From Penicillium oxalicum (taxonomy: Eukaryota > Ascomycota > Eurotiomycetes > Eurotiales > Aspergillaceae): DNA of 64,000 bases. Where the stretch lies: positions 1,550,001 to 1,614,000 of the forward strand of contig NC_064657.1 in NCBI RefSeq assembly GCF_001723175.1, written 5' to 3'. A model generated the notes under the pieces. The model saw nothing but the letters and a program-made list of their open reading frames with translations. It searched no databases and was not told the origin of the DNA. A program made the translations under genes and the position numbers. Shown in pieces: positions 26,518 through 38,962 of the stretch. Positions within the stretch are counted from its first letter, which is position 1; the number at the start of each line of letters is the position of its first letter.

Positions 26518-29500
26518 TTCCCGCAAACTTCAAGAACAATCCCAGCAGATCACTACTGAGTGAACTGATATCCTGCTCTCCACGGGTTGCCTTCTCTGCT
26601 TGAACGACTCACCGCAAGTAGCGGCTGGATGGAAGCTCCTGGTAGTACACGGGTTGTCGCCGTGTGTGGATCACCATCAACCTCTAGGGCCGTTCCCCAA
26701 TGTTTTCATATACAAATCAGTCAATGCACAGCCGTTGAGCAGTGAGATCTCAAAGGACACCTGCAGGTTGCACCTTCGCGTTAGCTTTGCATTTTTGTCT
26801 CCATGAGTGGTTCCAGACTAATAATTCATACTGCTCTGCCGTTCTTGAATTACTCTCAAGCCTTGGGATCTCACGAGACTGATCGCTTTCAGTAGGTCCC
26901 GTACTTATTGAATCGTCACAGCAAAGAAACAATAGCGAGTGGACAGTGACTCGAATGGGATCGAATAGTGTTCTCACCGCAGCTTCTGATCTGGCACCAG
27001 CCGGAAATCGAGTGAGCCCTGTGGCCGGTAAACCGTCCAATGCAGACGCTGTCTCAGATCTGTCGGCAATGCTAAGGTCGATCGGCGCCTGTGGCAATGG
27101 GAGGATAAGAGAAGAGCGCGATGAGTCAGTGACGGGTGAAATTAGCGGATGGGAGGTTGGATCAAGAGCAACATGGGATGAAAGATGAAGACAAAATGGG
27201 CTTCTTTTCAGAACGTATTTATTCTCGCACTGAGACCTCCCAAAGAAAGTTGTAATGGAGCTTCCTAGGCTCTCTCCCTCAATTTCTATACCTTACCGTC
27301 ACCTTACATTTCGAATATGCGCCAGATCCTGGCGTCAATCTCGCGGCCATTTTCTTTCTGGATATTTTTATAACGGGAACCCAGGATGGCCCGGGCCGTT
27401 GGGATGAAACGTCTTTGAGGCCGAGACCTATGCGCAACATCCAACATAGCGAATAAGGGAGGTGGCCAAGTGCATCTGACGCTGATCCCCCCGTGCATCC
27501 CCTCAGCCTTCGGGGAGGCTTGCAGTCCTCCCCAGAATGAAAAAAAAGGTACTCGGAGATTTGAATAGAAGATGGAGTTGATCCACTTTCTTGCTAGAAT
27601 AAGCCGGATGTCTCAGATATTGTCTGCGTTGTGCTTCTAATGGATCTCCAAGTCCAACTGTTGAACGAGACTGGCGGGAATTTGCTCGTGTTGTCAAATC
27701 CATATTCAGTTTTCCTTTCATGCATCATAGTGAATCCGTAGCGAAACGGGCATTCTATGTTGGTCCAAACGTCCAGCTTCAGCAGAAAGATGGGTGGTGC
27801 CTCTGATTTTCCGGTGAAGGTGGAAAGGTTCCTGAGGCCACTTCGATACGGTGTCATAGCGATATGCGGCTCTCAGCAAAGCTGACGATACCTTGCAATG
27901 GTTTGCGACAGCCAGACCTATTGTTAGCGCTACCCAGGGTTGACCAGCGTCGTCACTGGGATATCAAATCATCATCACCTCTCCGCTATTGCCAGAAGTA
28001 CGTAGTCCAGGACTGACACAACCCAGATTATCTTGATCCTAAACTTGACCAGGGTGGCTGATCAAGATCCAAGCCGCCCGACTATAGAAATAGGGGAGGA
28101 GGTGCGAGTTCGCGGGAGATTTTGAAAAGATCCGTTCGGCACGGAGGACCGCAGAGGGCCTTGCCCCAGAGGATTTCCCGCAACCCGATCCAATGGAAAG
28201 CCAAGCAGAACATATCTCTGGACAGAATCATGAGCATCAGACGGAAAGGGGGAGATTTTGAGCCGATTGACCAGAGTTGGGTCAAAAGAATCGAGCAGCC
28301 GGGAATGACATGTCAATCCCGGGGATGGAATGATGGATGGAATTGGATCGAGACGAGTGGATGGAGGTTGGTTTGAACAAGAGATGTTGTCACCTGACGA
28401 GTTCTACATTGATAAAGTAACAATGAAACGTGACTCGGTGACTTAAGCAGGTCTAAACGGGGTGAGGAGATCGCCAGTAAGATTCTTTACCACGACAAAG
28501 ATCGACTTGGCCATCAAATGACCTCACATCACGTACCGATGGAGATGTCGTACTTTTGTAAAATAACTGTCCAGGGGGTCTGGATCAACAAGAGGCACAA
28601 ATCTAAAAGTGACTGAGTGATTGGCCCTGTTCCAAAGAAGCTTCTTTTGATGCACTTGGGATGATCTGGATGACTTCGGAACCAACAAGATGGCAAAACG
28701 GCCTAAGTGAATGCGAACGCTGAACGGCTGTGCTCCCGGCGTTGTCTAGAAGGTATTAAAAAACCTCTTTACTTTGCTCCAAGGACGTCTATTCGGTGGC
28801 AATTTCTGCCAAGGGCTCTGTCCGCAGAATCGACGTGACATGAGCTTGGAGATATGACCTCAAACCGCGAAGAATAGGGGGACGAGGTCTACTGTGGAAG
28901 TGATGTTGGTGGAATAGAAGGAATGTCTCAATTACATTGCGATGTCGCCCGCCGTCAAGGAGAGCCATTGGAGAAATGCGAGAGTCATAACAAGTGGCCA
29001 GCTATCTCTTCATTGTATTGCAATTTCTCGATGATGGTATTTGATCCATTCATCTGCTTCTTTGAAGGACCAGCCGTTGACATAATCTAGAATGCACCAA
29101 CACAAACTTCATGAGCGAATGAGCCTCAGTGCTCGATTACAAGTGATCTACTCATTTAAGACATGCATAGGTATTTTTCAAAACCCATACTTGATACGCC
29201 TGAAAGCCGAGACGCATACGTCCTGTATGTCGCCGTGGGTGAAGAAGTTACTAATGTAGTTAGTGGCCAGTGCCCGGGATTGACCTGTTTGACTTCTGCC
29301 AACACACTTCAGAAGCTCTAGCACTCCTATGATCAGCGCGAAACGCAAGATTCAAGTAGAGTTTTCCAAGGAGGTGTGCCTCCAGCCCTAGATTGGAACT
29401 CTGTGTGGGAACTACGATTTTGCATTGCACGAAAAGTCATGGTTAAGAGGTATGAAATGCCTAATCCACTTGCCCTCATGCTACTGCTGTTGGCCACATT

Positions 29501-29792
29501 ACGGTGCAAGTTGTATGCAACTGGAGAGCATCGACTAGAAAGGTATTTCCAAATTCAATTATGCTGGCACATCGGACAGAAAGGCTTCCGATATGTCTAC
29601 CAGACCTGAACACACTGCGACGTCGAGGCCAGACGAAGTCGGAGCGTCGTTTTCCACGATTCATGATGTGAACGATGCAATGCAATCAATGATAAATTCC
29701 AATTTCGCCGTGACCAATTCGCTTCCAGCCTTGCCTCTCACCCTCTCGACTTCATTGAGCGGGGCTCACCTGCACTCAGTGATGTGATAATG
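26518..29792. other. 3.3 kb without a recognisable gene
   Basis: The longest frames are around 130 codons and none resembles a family. This is the upstream region of the SANT/Myb-like gene (-) plus the 3' flank of the LtrA-domain gene (-). I see no tRNA, transposase or repeat array. Confidence 0.6.
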
Positions 29793-31888
29793 TCACTTGA
29801 AGTGGGCTTTCGAAGGCGAAGTGGCAGTTGGCCGCCGCCCCCGCCGGCGACGGCGAGGGCGATCTCTCAAGCTCGTGAGAGCTTCCCGAATCCCGTCGGT
29901 CAAGTGCATGATGCCGAGACTGAAGATAGTCCAGGAGTCGGTCAAGTAGAAGCACTGCAGCCAATCAGCCTCCAGAACCGAGAATTTCTTGCGGGGAGGC
30001 AACCGACCCCAGAGTAGCATAATACCAAACGCATACAGAATAATTGGCGAGGTCATGAACGAGTAGGCCAGGGGGAAGTAGGTGGCAAGTGAGACGAGAC
30101 CGCCCAGTAATGCGGCAAAAAGAAGGCGCACGGCGGTGGAAATCATTCGATACACCGGTGTTCCTTGTCGACGAACGAGCATTTGGAAGGCAGCAAAAAG
30201 CCCCAGGCATAGACTGGCCACCACGAAGTAATAAATATAAACAAAGTCAAGCAGCTTGACGTACATCTCAAGTAGCTTCTGATTCGTAACACGACCCATG
30301 TCAATGCTTTTGCTCGGAAGGAGCTCCATGCTCGAGAAGAGCGCCGCAGTAACATTGCCCGTCAAATAGTTGAAAAGGTCTGTGGTGTGCTCGTAGTCAT
30401 AGGTCTCGCGACTCGGACAAAGGGGTCGCGAGGTAAGAGACTCCAAGAGTGTCGATATTGCAGTCAACTCTTGTGTGGCGCCTCGACTGAAAGGAATTTC
30501 CATGTCATCAATGGTGCTTCGAATGAGGGATACTGCCTTCACGGTACTGGGTCGTGGCTCTTCGCAGACAAAAAGCAGCGTTTCAGAAAGATATTTCAGT
30601 TTTAATGTGACGTCCAGCGTGAGAGCCAAAATCTGAGACCCTTCAAGGAGAAGAATCAGCGCAACGTGGAAGGGAAAATGCAGCTGCACCCAGACCTGCT
30701 GCCTCCATGGTCTCAATCGGCGGCGAGGGGAAATGTCAAAGTAGGCTTGCCAGATGAGATACTAGTGCAGATTGGTTAATTTGGTCACCGTCAAACTTCA
30801 ACCGGTGGTTTCCGTTGAGATTGACTGACCACATTACTCGTCACGCCCAGAATGTGAACAAACGACCACTTGGTCCACCCACCGGGCCGTACTGTCTTAT
30901 TCTCAATCCGTGTCACGGCAATGACTCCCTCACCAATGATGATCAATGTCAGCAAGGCCATTCGCGTGTTCAGGTGAGTTTTCTGAAACCCAAGATCTGG
31001 GTACAGGAGAGAGAATCCTGCGACCATGAAAAGTTCTAAGCCAAAAAGAACGAGCCAAACCGACCAAAGTCGGGATCGGACGCTCATTGAACGAGAAAAG
31101 CCAAAGTACATCTGTCCCCATCGAAAATCTTGTTATCAGCTGTCAGGTGTGTCAATAGATGCGGCAGAAGACGAACCAAGGTGTAGAAGATCGACGTTGA
31201 CCAAAAAACACAGGCAGTGTATGTAATGCCTCTGGCGGCGGATTTGACGCGCAGCCGAAGGAGAATGACTGCAGCCGTGTATTGAAGAGCCAGCAATGCA
31301 CGACTGGCAGATAAAATCAAAGTGAGTGACCTGAATGCCCAGAGGTTCTCCTCTTTGACTGTGGTGCTGAACCTCGATCCTGCTGATGCGAAACCAACCA
31401 TTACCGCAAGCTGAAATGCTTTGCACAATCTCTCAAAAACACAGTCACGAGCGAAGCGAACATCGAAAAATGTGACCTGCAGCCAAGTGAACCAGATTAC
31501 ACTAAGAAACCCTATATACGAACGTAGAACTACCGAGCATGAGCTTGGCTTGCCATGAAACTCGACACCTCAGATGCTTACCACTAAGATTGTTAATCTG
31601 GTGTGTAGCAGTGAAAGTTGAGAGGTTCGCCACAAAGAAGAGATCGAAAAACAACTCAATGGGCGTGGCATCTGAAAGTCTACACCACCGAGGCCCGTCT
31701 TCAGTCTCGCTAATCGGGTAGGCAATCCAAGGCAGGCCATGCAAGTTAGGGTGATGGGAACTGGGAATATCATCAGACCCACTGTCAAGTGAAACACAAA
31801 ATGGTTCAACTTACGGCGCAGACTCCTTGAGCGGGCGGACCCTATCAAGGAAGCGACGAAGTAAGGAAATTCGAGTGCGTGCCATCAT
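29793..31888 (-). CDS. LtrA-domain multi-pass membrane protein
   Basis: Five exons on the minus strand: 31888-31815, 31760-31582, 31529-31177, 31111-30830 and 30761-29793. The four introns are 54, 52, 65 and 68 nt, all in compatible phase; 618 residues. The second exon carries the LtrA signature: TPIELFFDLFFVANL at about residues 57-71, right after an aromatic-rich lead-in. Many hydrophobic segments follow through exons 3-5, giving a multi-pass integral membrane protein. The C-terminus ends in an Arg-rich tail. LtrA stands for low temperature requirement protein A, named from Listeria; the molecular role of fungal members is not established. The donors of introns 3 (GTTCGT) and 4 (GTCAGT) are not optimal, so those boundaries are less certain. 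A second in-frame ATG lies at 31885. Confidence 0.85.
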
Positions 31889-32031
31889 GATGAAGCCGTT
31901 CATTATTGGGAAATAAAGGTCATAAAGCTAGTTGGGGTATCATATCGCAAGAGCGCGAGAGAAGTATGAGAGTGATAAACAAGCGTGATGAGACTGGACA
32001 GGCGCGCAATGTCCATTTCAGGAAGGACTCA

Positions 32032-33314
32032 TCAAGAGTCTGGAGAGCTCGAATCGGGAGCTGCCATGGATGCCCCGATGCTTTCCAACCCACGCTTCAC
32101 CATTGCGCTTTCCGAAGCGTCGGCTGTGGGATCATGTCCTGCCTCCTTTTTGAGACGCTCGTAATTGTCGCCTGCCTCCTTGATCAACGCTTGAATTTCA
32201 ATCTCACGTGTGGCAATTTCTTCTTTCTCCCTGCGTAGATCCTCCATACGGCTGATCATCTGAGTTTTTGAAGACTCCATGGAGGCGAGGGTGGTCCGCA
32301 GTCTTTCAAGGCTGGTAGCCAGTTTGGGCAACGAAGTAACCTTTGGAGGGGTCTGAGGTCTGTCGATGCCATTGCGGCGACCGTTGCCAATTGCTGCTTT
32401 TGTCTGATGAGCCTCGTATGCTGCCTTTTCCTCCAGATCTGAATCATCATCATCTGACAACGCCTCGGCATCCTCGATAAGCTCACGCATGGCTTCACGC
32501 TGTTTGCGCTGCTGCTCGCGTTCCGCCTTTCGTCCGAGCGAAATCAACCCATCCTCCACATATTCATCAAAACCCTCTGCAAAGTCTTCGTCATCACGAA
32601 CAAGACGAGTATCTTTCTCCTTCTCGGGCTCTTTTTCGCCTCGTGCTATGCCGTCCCAATCGTCATCACTCCCAAGATTGTCCTCGAGCGCAATGAAATC
32701 GTCCGTGTGTGAACCTTGCTCCAATGCCAAACGAGCGCGTCTAGCTTTCTTCTCGCGAATCTCCGCCTCGGTAGGAATCGCCGCTTGACCCGAAACTACC
32801 ATAACTTCACCGAACTTGGCCGCCACATCTATCTCTCTGTTCTTTCCGTTTTCGGGAGCGAGTTTCGGTGTTGATGGGGTCGAATTCTGTAGCTCTTTCA
32901 GATATTCAGTGCTATAGCTAGGGCGATCATGTCCCACTCGTGCAGAAAGAGCATTGGCCCCGGCATTAGGTGTCAAGTTGCGCGGGAAGGCATTTCTTTC
33001 GAGCACTTTGCGACCGAGTCCAGACTTTCTGGGGTTGGCACCGTCACTGTCCAGCTTCCCCTCTTCAGCAACAGCATTGTCATCCGCGCCGAACGAGAGA
33101 TTCAATTTCGATTTGGTCCTCGATTTCGTTGGTCGCTTCACAACAGGCTCTGAGAAGGTAAATCTAAAGGTTAGCACACAGAACCTTAATTCTTGAGTTG
33201 TTTGATAGCTATGGAGGAAATGAAGGTACCTGGTGCAGTTGAGGCGTCCTCTTCGTCGGAGTCATTTCCGCCTACTTTACGTGGCTTTCTGCGATTTGCA
33301 AACTTTGAACTCAT
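32032..33314 (-). CDS. ntr2: NTR2-like spliceosome disassembly factor
   Basis: Two exons on the minus strand, 33314-33230 and 33149-32032, with an 80 nt intron (GTACCT donor, TGCTAAC branch site, CTCAG acceptor); 400 residues. The N-terminus is short, basic and Ser/Asp-rich. The middle has the motif RPSYSTEYLKELQ and the acidic/helical arrangement of the Nineteen-complex-related protein 2 domain. The C-terminal third is a strong coiled coil rich in Glu, Lys and Arg (about residues 300-370). In yeast, Ntr2 with Ntr1 recruits the helicase Prp43 to release the intron lariat and recycle the spliceosome in the nucleus. The gene ends 143 bp upstream of the LtrA-domain gene on the same strand and starts 198 bp from SmG, which is divergent. 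Confidence 0.8.
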
Positions 33315-33512
33315 GGTGAATAAGATACAAGCCCAAGAACGAGTGGCGCGGCAGTGAGAACTGGAGTTAGACTTGTAACGCCGAGATTGACGCAAGCTTG
33401 AGCTCTTATCGCCCGTATCGGGAACATCCTTTCTCCGTGGTCCCCAAACTCCAATGCACCGGGCGATCTGAGAACCCAACTCGATCTGCGAACAGACATC
33501 AGCTCGCCCAAG
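33315..33512. promoter_or_regulatory. 198 bp bidirectional promoter of ntr2 and SmG
   Basis: The start codons of the NTR2-like gene (33314, -) and SmG (33513, +) are 198 bp apart and divergent, so one short region must contain both promoters and leaders. I see no TATA box. Both products belong to the spliceosome, so joint control would make sense. Confidence 0.7.
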
Positions 33513-34023
33513 ATGCCTCAAGCACAGCCTGAATTGAAAAAGGTATCGATTGCGTCTCCCGATATTGAATATTCTCTTATGGTTGAATTTTATACTGATC
33601 GCACCGCCCATCCTAGTACATGGAGAAGCGGGTCTTCTGCCAATTGAACGGCAACCGCAAAGTGATTGGAGTCCTCCGTGGCTATGATGTACGTGGATAA
33701 CAGTCTTTTATCTCAGCAGACTCATTATTGCAGCTCATGTTTTGGCGCTGGTCTTGCGAAACAAAGATCTGTCGCAAATCGGGGTTCGCCAAAAGCAAGT
33801 ATTGTGGGGTAATGGCTGACTTTCGTCGGCAGGTTTTCATGAACATCGTGCTCGATGAAGCCTTCGAGGAGAAAGCAGGCGGAGAAAAGGTCTCCATTGG
33901 CATGGTCGTATGTTTCGCTTATCTTTGAATTTGATATTAACCTGCTAACCAAAGACTTCCCAGGTCATCCGTGGAAACTCCGTGGTCATGCTCGAAGCCT
34001 TGGAGCGCATTAACGAAAAATAA
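33513..34023 (+). CDS. smx2: small nuclear ribonucleoprotein G (SmG)
   Basis: Four small exons, 33513-33542, 33617-33688, 33833-33907 and 33964-34023, give 78 residues, the usual length of SmG. All three introns (74, 144 and 56 nt) are phase 0. The Sm1 motif runs across exons 2-3 with the central GNRKVIGVLRGYD turn, and the Sm2 motif lies in exon 4 with the invariant IRGNSV core. SmG is one of the seven Sm proteins that form the ring on U1, U2, U4 and U5 snRNA. No single exon is longer than 25 codons, so ordinary ORF searches miss this gene. The symbol follows the yeast name SMX2. Confidence 0.95.
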
Positions 34024-34507
34024 AGCAACGTTGGGTCATTCATACTCTCCCAACTCGACGTAGCGGAGACACGGGCACTGAAAGTATGCGTCGGAAACCG
34101 GCAACTTCAGGCTCGAAAGGGCTGCGAGCATAATGATATGGGCGTTTCTGGGCCGGATGCTCTTATGGAATCAATCAAATAGTTTTCTGCTCTATACCCA
34201 CAGAGGCAGTACACGATCTGATCTTCGTTGTTGCCCCAGTCGTTTTCGATTGCCCTTTTTTTCTTCTTAATATTCTTCCCGGCTACGGCGATGAACTACC
34301 CAATTCGAAAACAGAGAGGAGAAAGAGGTATCAGTCATGTGGTATTCTTGTACCGAATGATATGCAAATTCACGCCACCACGCCTGGAACGATGCTCGGT
34401 GATTGCTTTCAAGGCATACTGGAAAGGCTGCCGCCATGACAAAAATCATACGCTGATAGATAATATTACACGAAACTGGCGAATCAAAGCGCAAATGTAG
34501 TGTGATG
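34024..34507. other. convergent 3' flanks of SmG and TAF2
   Basis: 484 bp between two genes that end toward each other. No plausible gene; it should carry both 3' untranslated regions. A short T-rich tract occurs near 34255-34268. Confidence 0.6.
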
Positions 34508-37500
34508 CTACTTTTTCTGCCCAAACTTCAGCTTCAACTTGAACCCTCCACCGCTGGCCGGTGTTGATGGAGTGGCAGACATTGGCGTAGTCGCAGATGG
34601 CCGAGGCACGCTGTTCGGGATCGAAATTCTCGGCAGAACCGAGGGAGTTGACGGGGTGCTGGGAGTCAGAGCTGTCTTGGAGTGTTTGAAAGTAATACGT
34701 GGGGCGGGAGGCTGCATGCCTTGCTCGTCCCGCTTGCGCTTAGCACTGTCCTTCGGTGGACCTATGCTGGTACGGAATTGGCTCGACCGGTAAAAGCGCA
34801 GCTGGCCGCGGCCCATGTTTTGGACCTTCCAGAATCGAGGATACCTCAACTTAACAGGCTTCGAAGTAACTGCATCAAAGAGGACGCCACAAATGTCCGT
34901 GAGCTCGGAAAGCTCGTGAATCCCGAGGGAGGTAGAGTTGCACGCAGCCCACATGTACTCGCGCAAAGAAGGCTCCGTGGCAATCTCCCTCTTCAAAGCC
35001 TCTATGGCGCCAGGCACTGTCTGTCGACGAGCCAAATCGGCTTGACGGACATCTGTAGATGACTCTTGCTCAATGATCAAGCCTCCGTCTGAACTGGCTC
35101 GGTAGGTTGAGGTCTGCCAAAAGCAACTTGGGCTAATGCCCGCCCGAAGAGGCGTTGGCAGTGGTGACGAATGTAAGCCGATGAGTCACTCGTCATTGTG
35201 TACATCAGCCAGCGAAATAAGTCTGGATGCTGTGCGATGTCGAGATCAACCAGACACTCGAACGCCTGTACGCGGAGCAAGTCGTACGTTCCAGAGCGAG
35301 TATAAGGAATAAATCTCATCAAGTCTAGCTCAAGGACGTTGGCTTGCATCAACCTCAAGTGACACTGCAAAGCAGCTCGAGAATAGAGATTCTGGAACGA
35401 ACTTGACCATTCATCCATGCGGCGGTAGCGATCAAACTCAGCAATTGCATCCTTTTCGAGCTGCTCTTCAGCTTGCGCTTCCATGACGCGCTCCATGTCA
35501 AAATGAGACAGCTCGTCTTCGGGTCGAGACTCATTTCTCCCAAGCAAAGCATGACAGAGCGAGTGCATGAGAGACGCGACATAGAAATTATCAGAGTACT
35601 AAAGAAGCATATTTCATTAGAGACGGCCACAAAACGATGTTTGCCCTGAAAACGTACCTCATTATTCGAGTTGTCGTTGAACTTCAACTTGTCGAATAAG
35701 AACCTTTTGACCCGAAGCGGCGTCTTGCCGCCGTTGTCGCGAACTTGGGAAATCACGTCAGGGATAACCTGTTGAAGAATGTAGGCTGCACGATCTGAGA
35801 AATCATTTGAACGTGTCATAGGAGATCCAGGTAAGCAGAAAAGCTCCTGGAAAGCTTTCTCAAGGTGGTGCAATCCAATCCAGTCGACCTCGTCTTTGGC
35901 ATGTTTCACGAGCGCCTTTGCCGCCGTGACACGAATTCCGTGGAAATATCGGCTATCCATGAGCGTGCGAGCGAAGATAGTGGAGATCAAGGGATGCTCC
36001 CGCTGCGCTGCCATGTACTGGAGAGATTCAAGCTGAGCGACGACGTCTCTATCTTGCTGAAGCTGGGACAGGTACATGTACCCTGGCATCCCGAGTGCCA
36101 ACCTGCAAATCCACTCAAAGTCCGCATCCATCCGAATCCACTCGTACGACTCCTGTCCCATGCGCTCTTCGTCCTCTTTCGTCCAGTCAGCGAGACGCCA
36201 CGCCTGAGTTTCCTCTTCCGTCTGGAGGACATCACCAAGGCAGTACAAGAGAACGTCTTCTTGCGTCTCTGCGTCCCCGGAAGCCACTGCGCGCTCCCTT
36301 TGTTTTTTGTTGCGCTTGAGCCGCTTGTACTTGGTGTTGTATGGGATATCAAATTTTGTGACCCCCTCTTTGATTTCGACAATGTGCTCGTATGGAGTAC
36401 CGTCAGCTTCATGAATTCTGATAGTCATAGAGCCAGTGAAGACAGGTTGGATCGGCCCGGCGTAGACGTGCCGGATCTCCTCCTTGACATCCCGCAGAAA
36501 TGCATCCTTATCAAGATCACGGGCAGCCGTTTGATCAGACTGAACCTGGCGAATCATCATCTCTACCACCAGCTTTTTCTTGTTGAATCTTTGAGTCGCT
36601 TGAAATCGTGGACAGCCTGCGCCGTACACCCACTGCTGGAAAAAGACATCCAATTTGGCGTGACCAAATCTTTCACATAGCCTTTGAAACATGGCAGATG
36701 TCACAGCGCCATTGGGAATGTCCCCCATTCGTGAGTTGAGGAACAGCCGAGAGATAATTCGTGACATTGTTGCTTTTCCGCTTGCTTTTGTCAGGCGTCG
36801 GTCAAGAATGAAAAGAACCAAGGGAGCTTTCAGGGCAATAAATCGATACTCTGATGGGTCAATCTTCAAGAAGTTGCCCATGTCATAGATCGACGGTCGC
36901 TCGTAGTCGAGCTCGCATATTCGATCGGACATTTGCTTGAGCCGATATCGATATTCGTTGGTTCCACACAGCTTTTTCATGAAAGTATCAGTGATGAACC
37001 ACGCAACCCCGACAGTAACCCATGTGTCCGCAGGTTCATTTGGTATGATGTTGATTCCGCTCCATTGGCAAGCCATGGCATGAACGAGCGAGCGTGTGGC
37101 ATCGTACATTGGATCAATGATCTCACTGGGGAAGAGAAGATGACTGCTGCATATACTCATTCCAGCAGACGGAAGGGTCTCTGTCGCCACATCGTCTACA
37201 AAACACATTTTGTAGCTGGAGAAAGGGTACGACCCGTAGGACAGAGAGAAGAAGTCAATGGCTTGTGCCATGGGGAACCCGGTGTTTTGAACTTCGTCTG
37301 CTCGGCCTGGAAGACAAAATGCGTGGACAGGAATCGCATTCTGACCCAATTGCTCGTCTTGATCGCTCTCGCGGAAATCCGCTAAATTGACGTACTCGAA
37401 AGGTCCAACCGCGAACCCAATCTGCCGTGGAGATAATGGATTATAACAAGCAAAGGACACAGTCTTCCGCGTCGGGTCCTTTGGATCCGTGATGTCGTCT

Positions 37501-38306
37501 GTCAATTCACCCGAACACACAACAGACATATCCAAAGCTCCGTCGTCGGCGGAGATATATCTGCTGTTGGCTTTGGGCCGTGAAATAGAGCCAGTGGCCT
37601 TGCGCTCAAACAGGTCACCTAACGAGGCAGGGCATGAAATCGAGATTTCCCAAGCACAACGGGACGTAGGATCGTCCACACATGGGAAAAGTGGGCAGCC
37701 AACACTAGATTCTTGAGAGTTTGTTGTGAAAGCATGGGGGTAGCGGCGATCCCCACTGTCGACACCCACGAACTGCATCCCATCCCGAATGCGATCGATT
37801 ACAAACTCGATGTGAACTGTAAGAGCAGAGAATTGAGGAAGGTTACTCTCTGGCGGCTTACTTCCGCCCGGTCCATCAACATCGTCCCCTGTGCTCTGTA
37901 AAGCAACCCGTTCACGTGCCTCGGTAGACCGCGCGTCTAATTCTTTAATGTGGACGTTTTTCGGAATGAGGATCTCGACTTGTGGCTCCGGTGGAATCTT
38001 CAGTAGCCCGTCAACTTTACGCGTGAGGCGCTCATGGTACTGGGGCCCATAGAGATGGAGATTCTCGTAAGGGTCGACGTATTTCGACGTCGCCGCCTTG
38101 CCGTTGACTGTAAGTCGCTTAATCTCGCCTTGTCGGAAGTTCAAGTGAATGAGGCGCAAGTCTCCTCGGCTTGGATAGACCGTGATTTCCGTGCTTCCCT
38201 TGACACTTTTGTTCGCAAAGTCGATCTCAAGGGCGACTTTTTGTTGCCCAACATTGAATTCGCGTCGGAATTGTGGCGCCGCCGGCACCTCGACGACGCC
38301 CGGCAT
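34508..38306 (-). CDS. taf2: TFIID subunit TAF2, with an apparent frame break near the 3' end
   Basis: Exon 1 is 38306-35658 (883 codons); a 59 nt intron (GTACGT donor, TTTAG acceptor) leads to exon 2 from 35598. TAF2 is the aminopeptidase-like TFIID subunit that helps contact the core promoter initiator. The M1-peptidase fold is clear, but the zinc-binding HExxH is replaced by HAMAC at residues 409-413, as expected for a non-catalytic TAF2. Exon 2 hits a TGA at 35079-35077, giving 1056 residues. The neighbouring frame then stays open from 35080 to a stop at 34508, about 190 more codons with a coherent helical part, a conserved Phe-Trp-Lys-Val segment and a Ser/Thr/Pro tail ending in a Lys-rich stretch. 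No convincing intron bridges the two frames; one missing base near 35080 would. Confidence 0.93.
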
Positions 38307-38962
38307 CGTGGACGTACCTCACTGGCGGGCGGCGCGAACAGCGCTGCGGAAGCAACCAAGCTTCATGTCCATCCAAAACTTGCGCAGTGATAGCCGAGGT
38401 GTGAGATGAGTGAATGCAGAGATTCCGGGGGGTCGGCCGATTCGCGTTGCGCGGAAACGGATCGTCTGGAACAACAAGGACAGGAGGATTGACAACAACA
38501 GCGAATCGTCAAATTTGTAAGCTCTTTAGGCTGGTCAAGCGATCGTGTCTCACGTAGAGCGCGATATGTTCAGAGAGCGTGGAGATGATGTGAACGCACG
38601 CGCGCGTGTAACGAGGTGAAGAAGATGATCCTCGCAGGCCCAGTCAACTTCGTCGGTGGAGCTTCACAACCTCGAGTTCCAATTACGGATGACAGCACGT
38701 GATTTCGGGGCCGAAAAACCCTCCTTTTTAACTATTCGATGATTGAGCCCCCCGAAACACTTTGAGGTGGATTTGGCTTATTCTCTCCTTTTTACTTCTT
38801 GTCTGAGCTCGTGCGTTAGCAAGCTTCTCTGCATCTGATTCAACGTCTCATCTGCCCTTTTCAGGACCGCAACCCTGACTTGAGGTCCTCCCTGCGCCGT
38901 TGACTAGAACGCCGGTGCCAGACGCAACAAAGTGCTCGCGCGACACAGTCGCAACCCTCGTC
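38307..38962. promoter_or_regulatory. divergent promoter of taf2 and the phosphotransferase gene
   Basis: 656 bp separate the two divergent start codons. It includes an alternating CG stretch near 38597-38608 and T-rich tracts on the phosphotransferase side (38728-38800). No clear TATA box. Confidence 0.5.

Noticed and set aside
32256..32498. Small open frame on the minus strand
   Set aside because: An out-of-frame shadow within the NTR2-like coding exon.
35865..36680. 271-codon open frame on the plus strand
   Set aside because: Antisense to TAF2 coding sequence and without any family resemblance.
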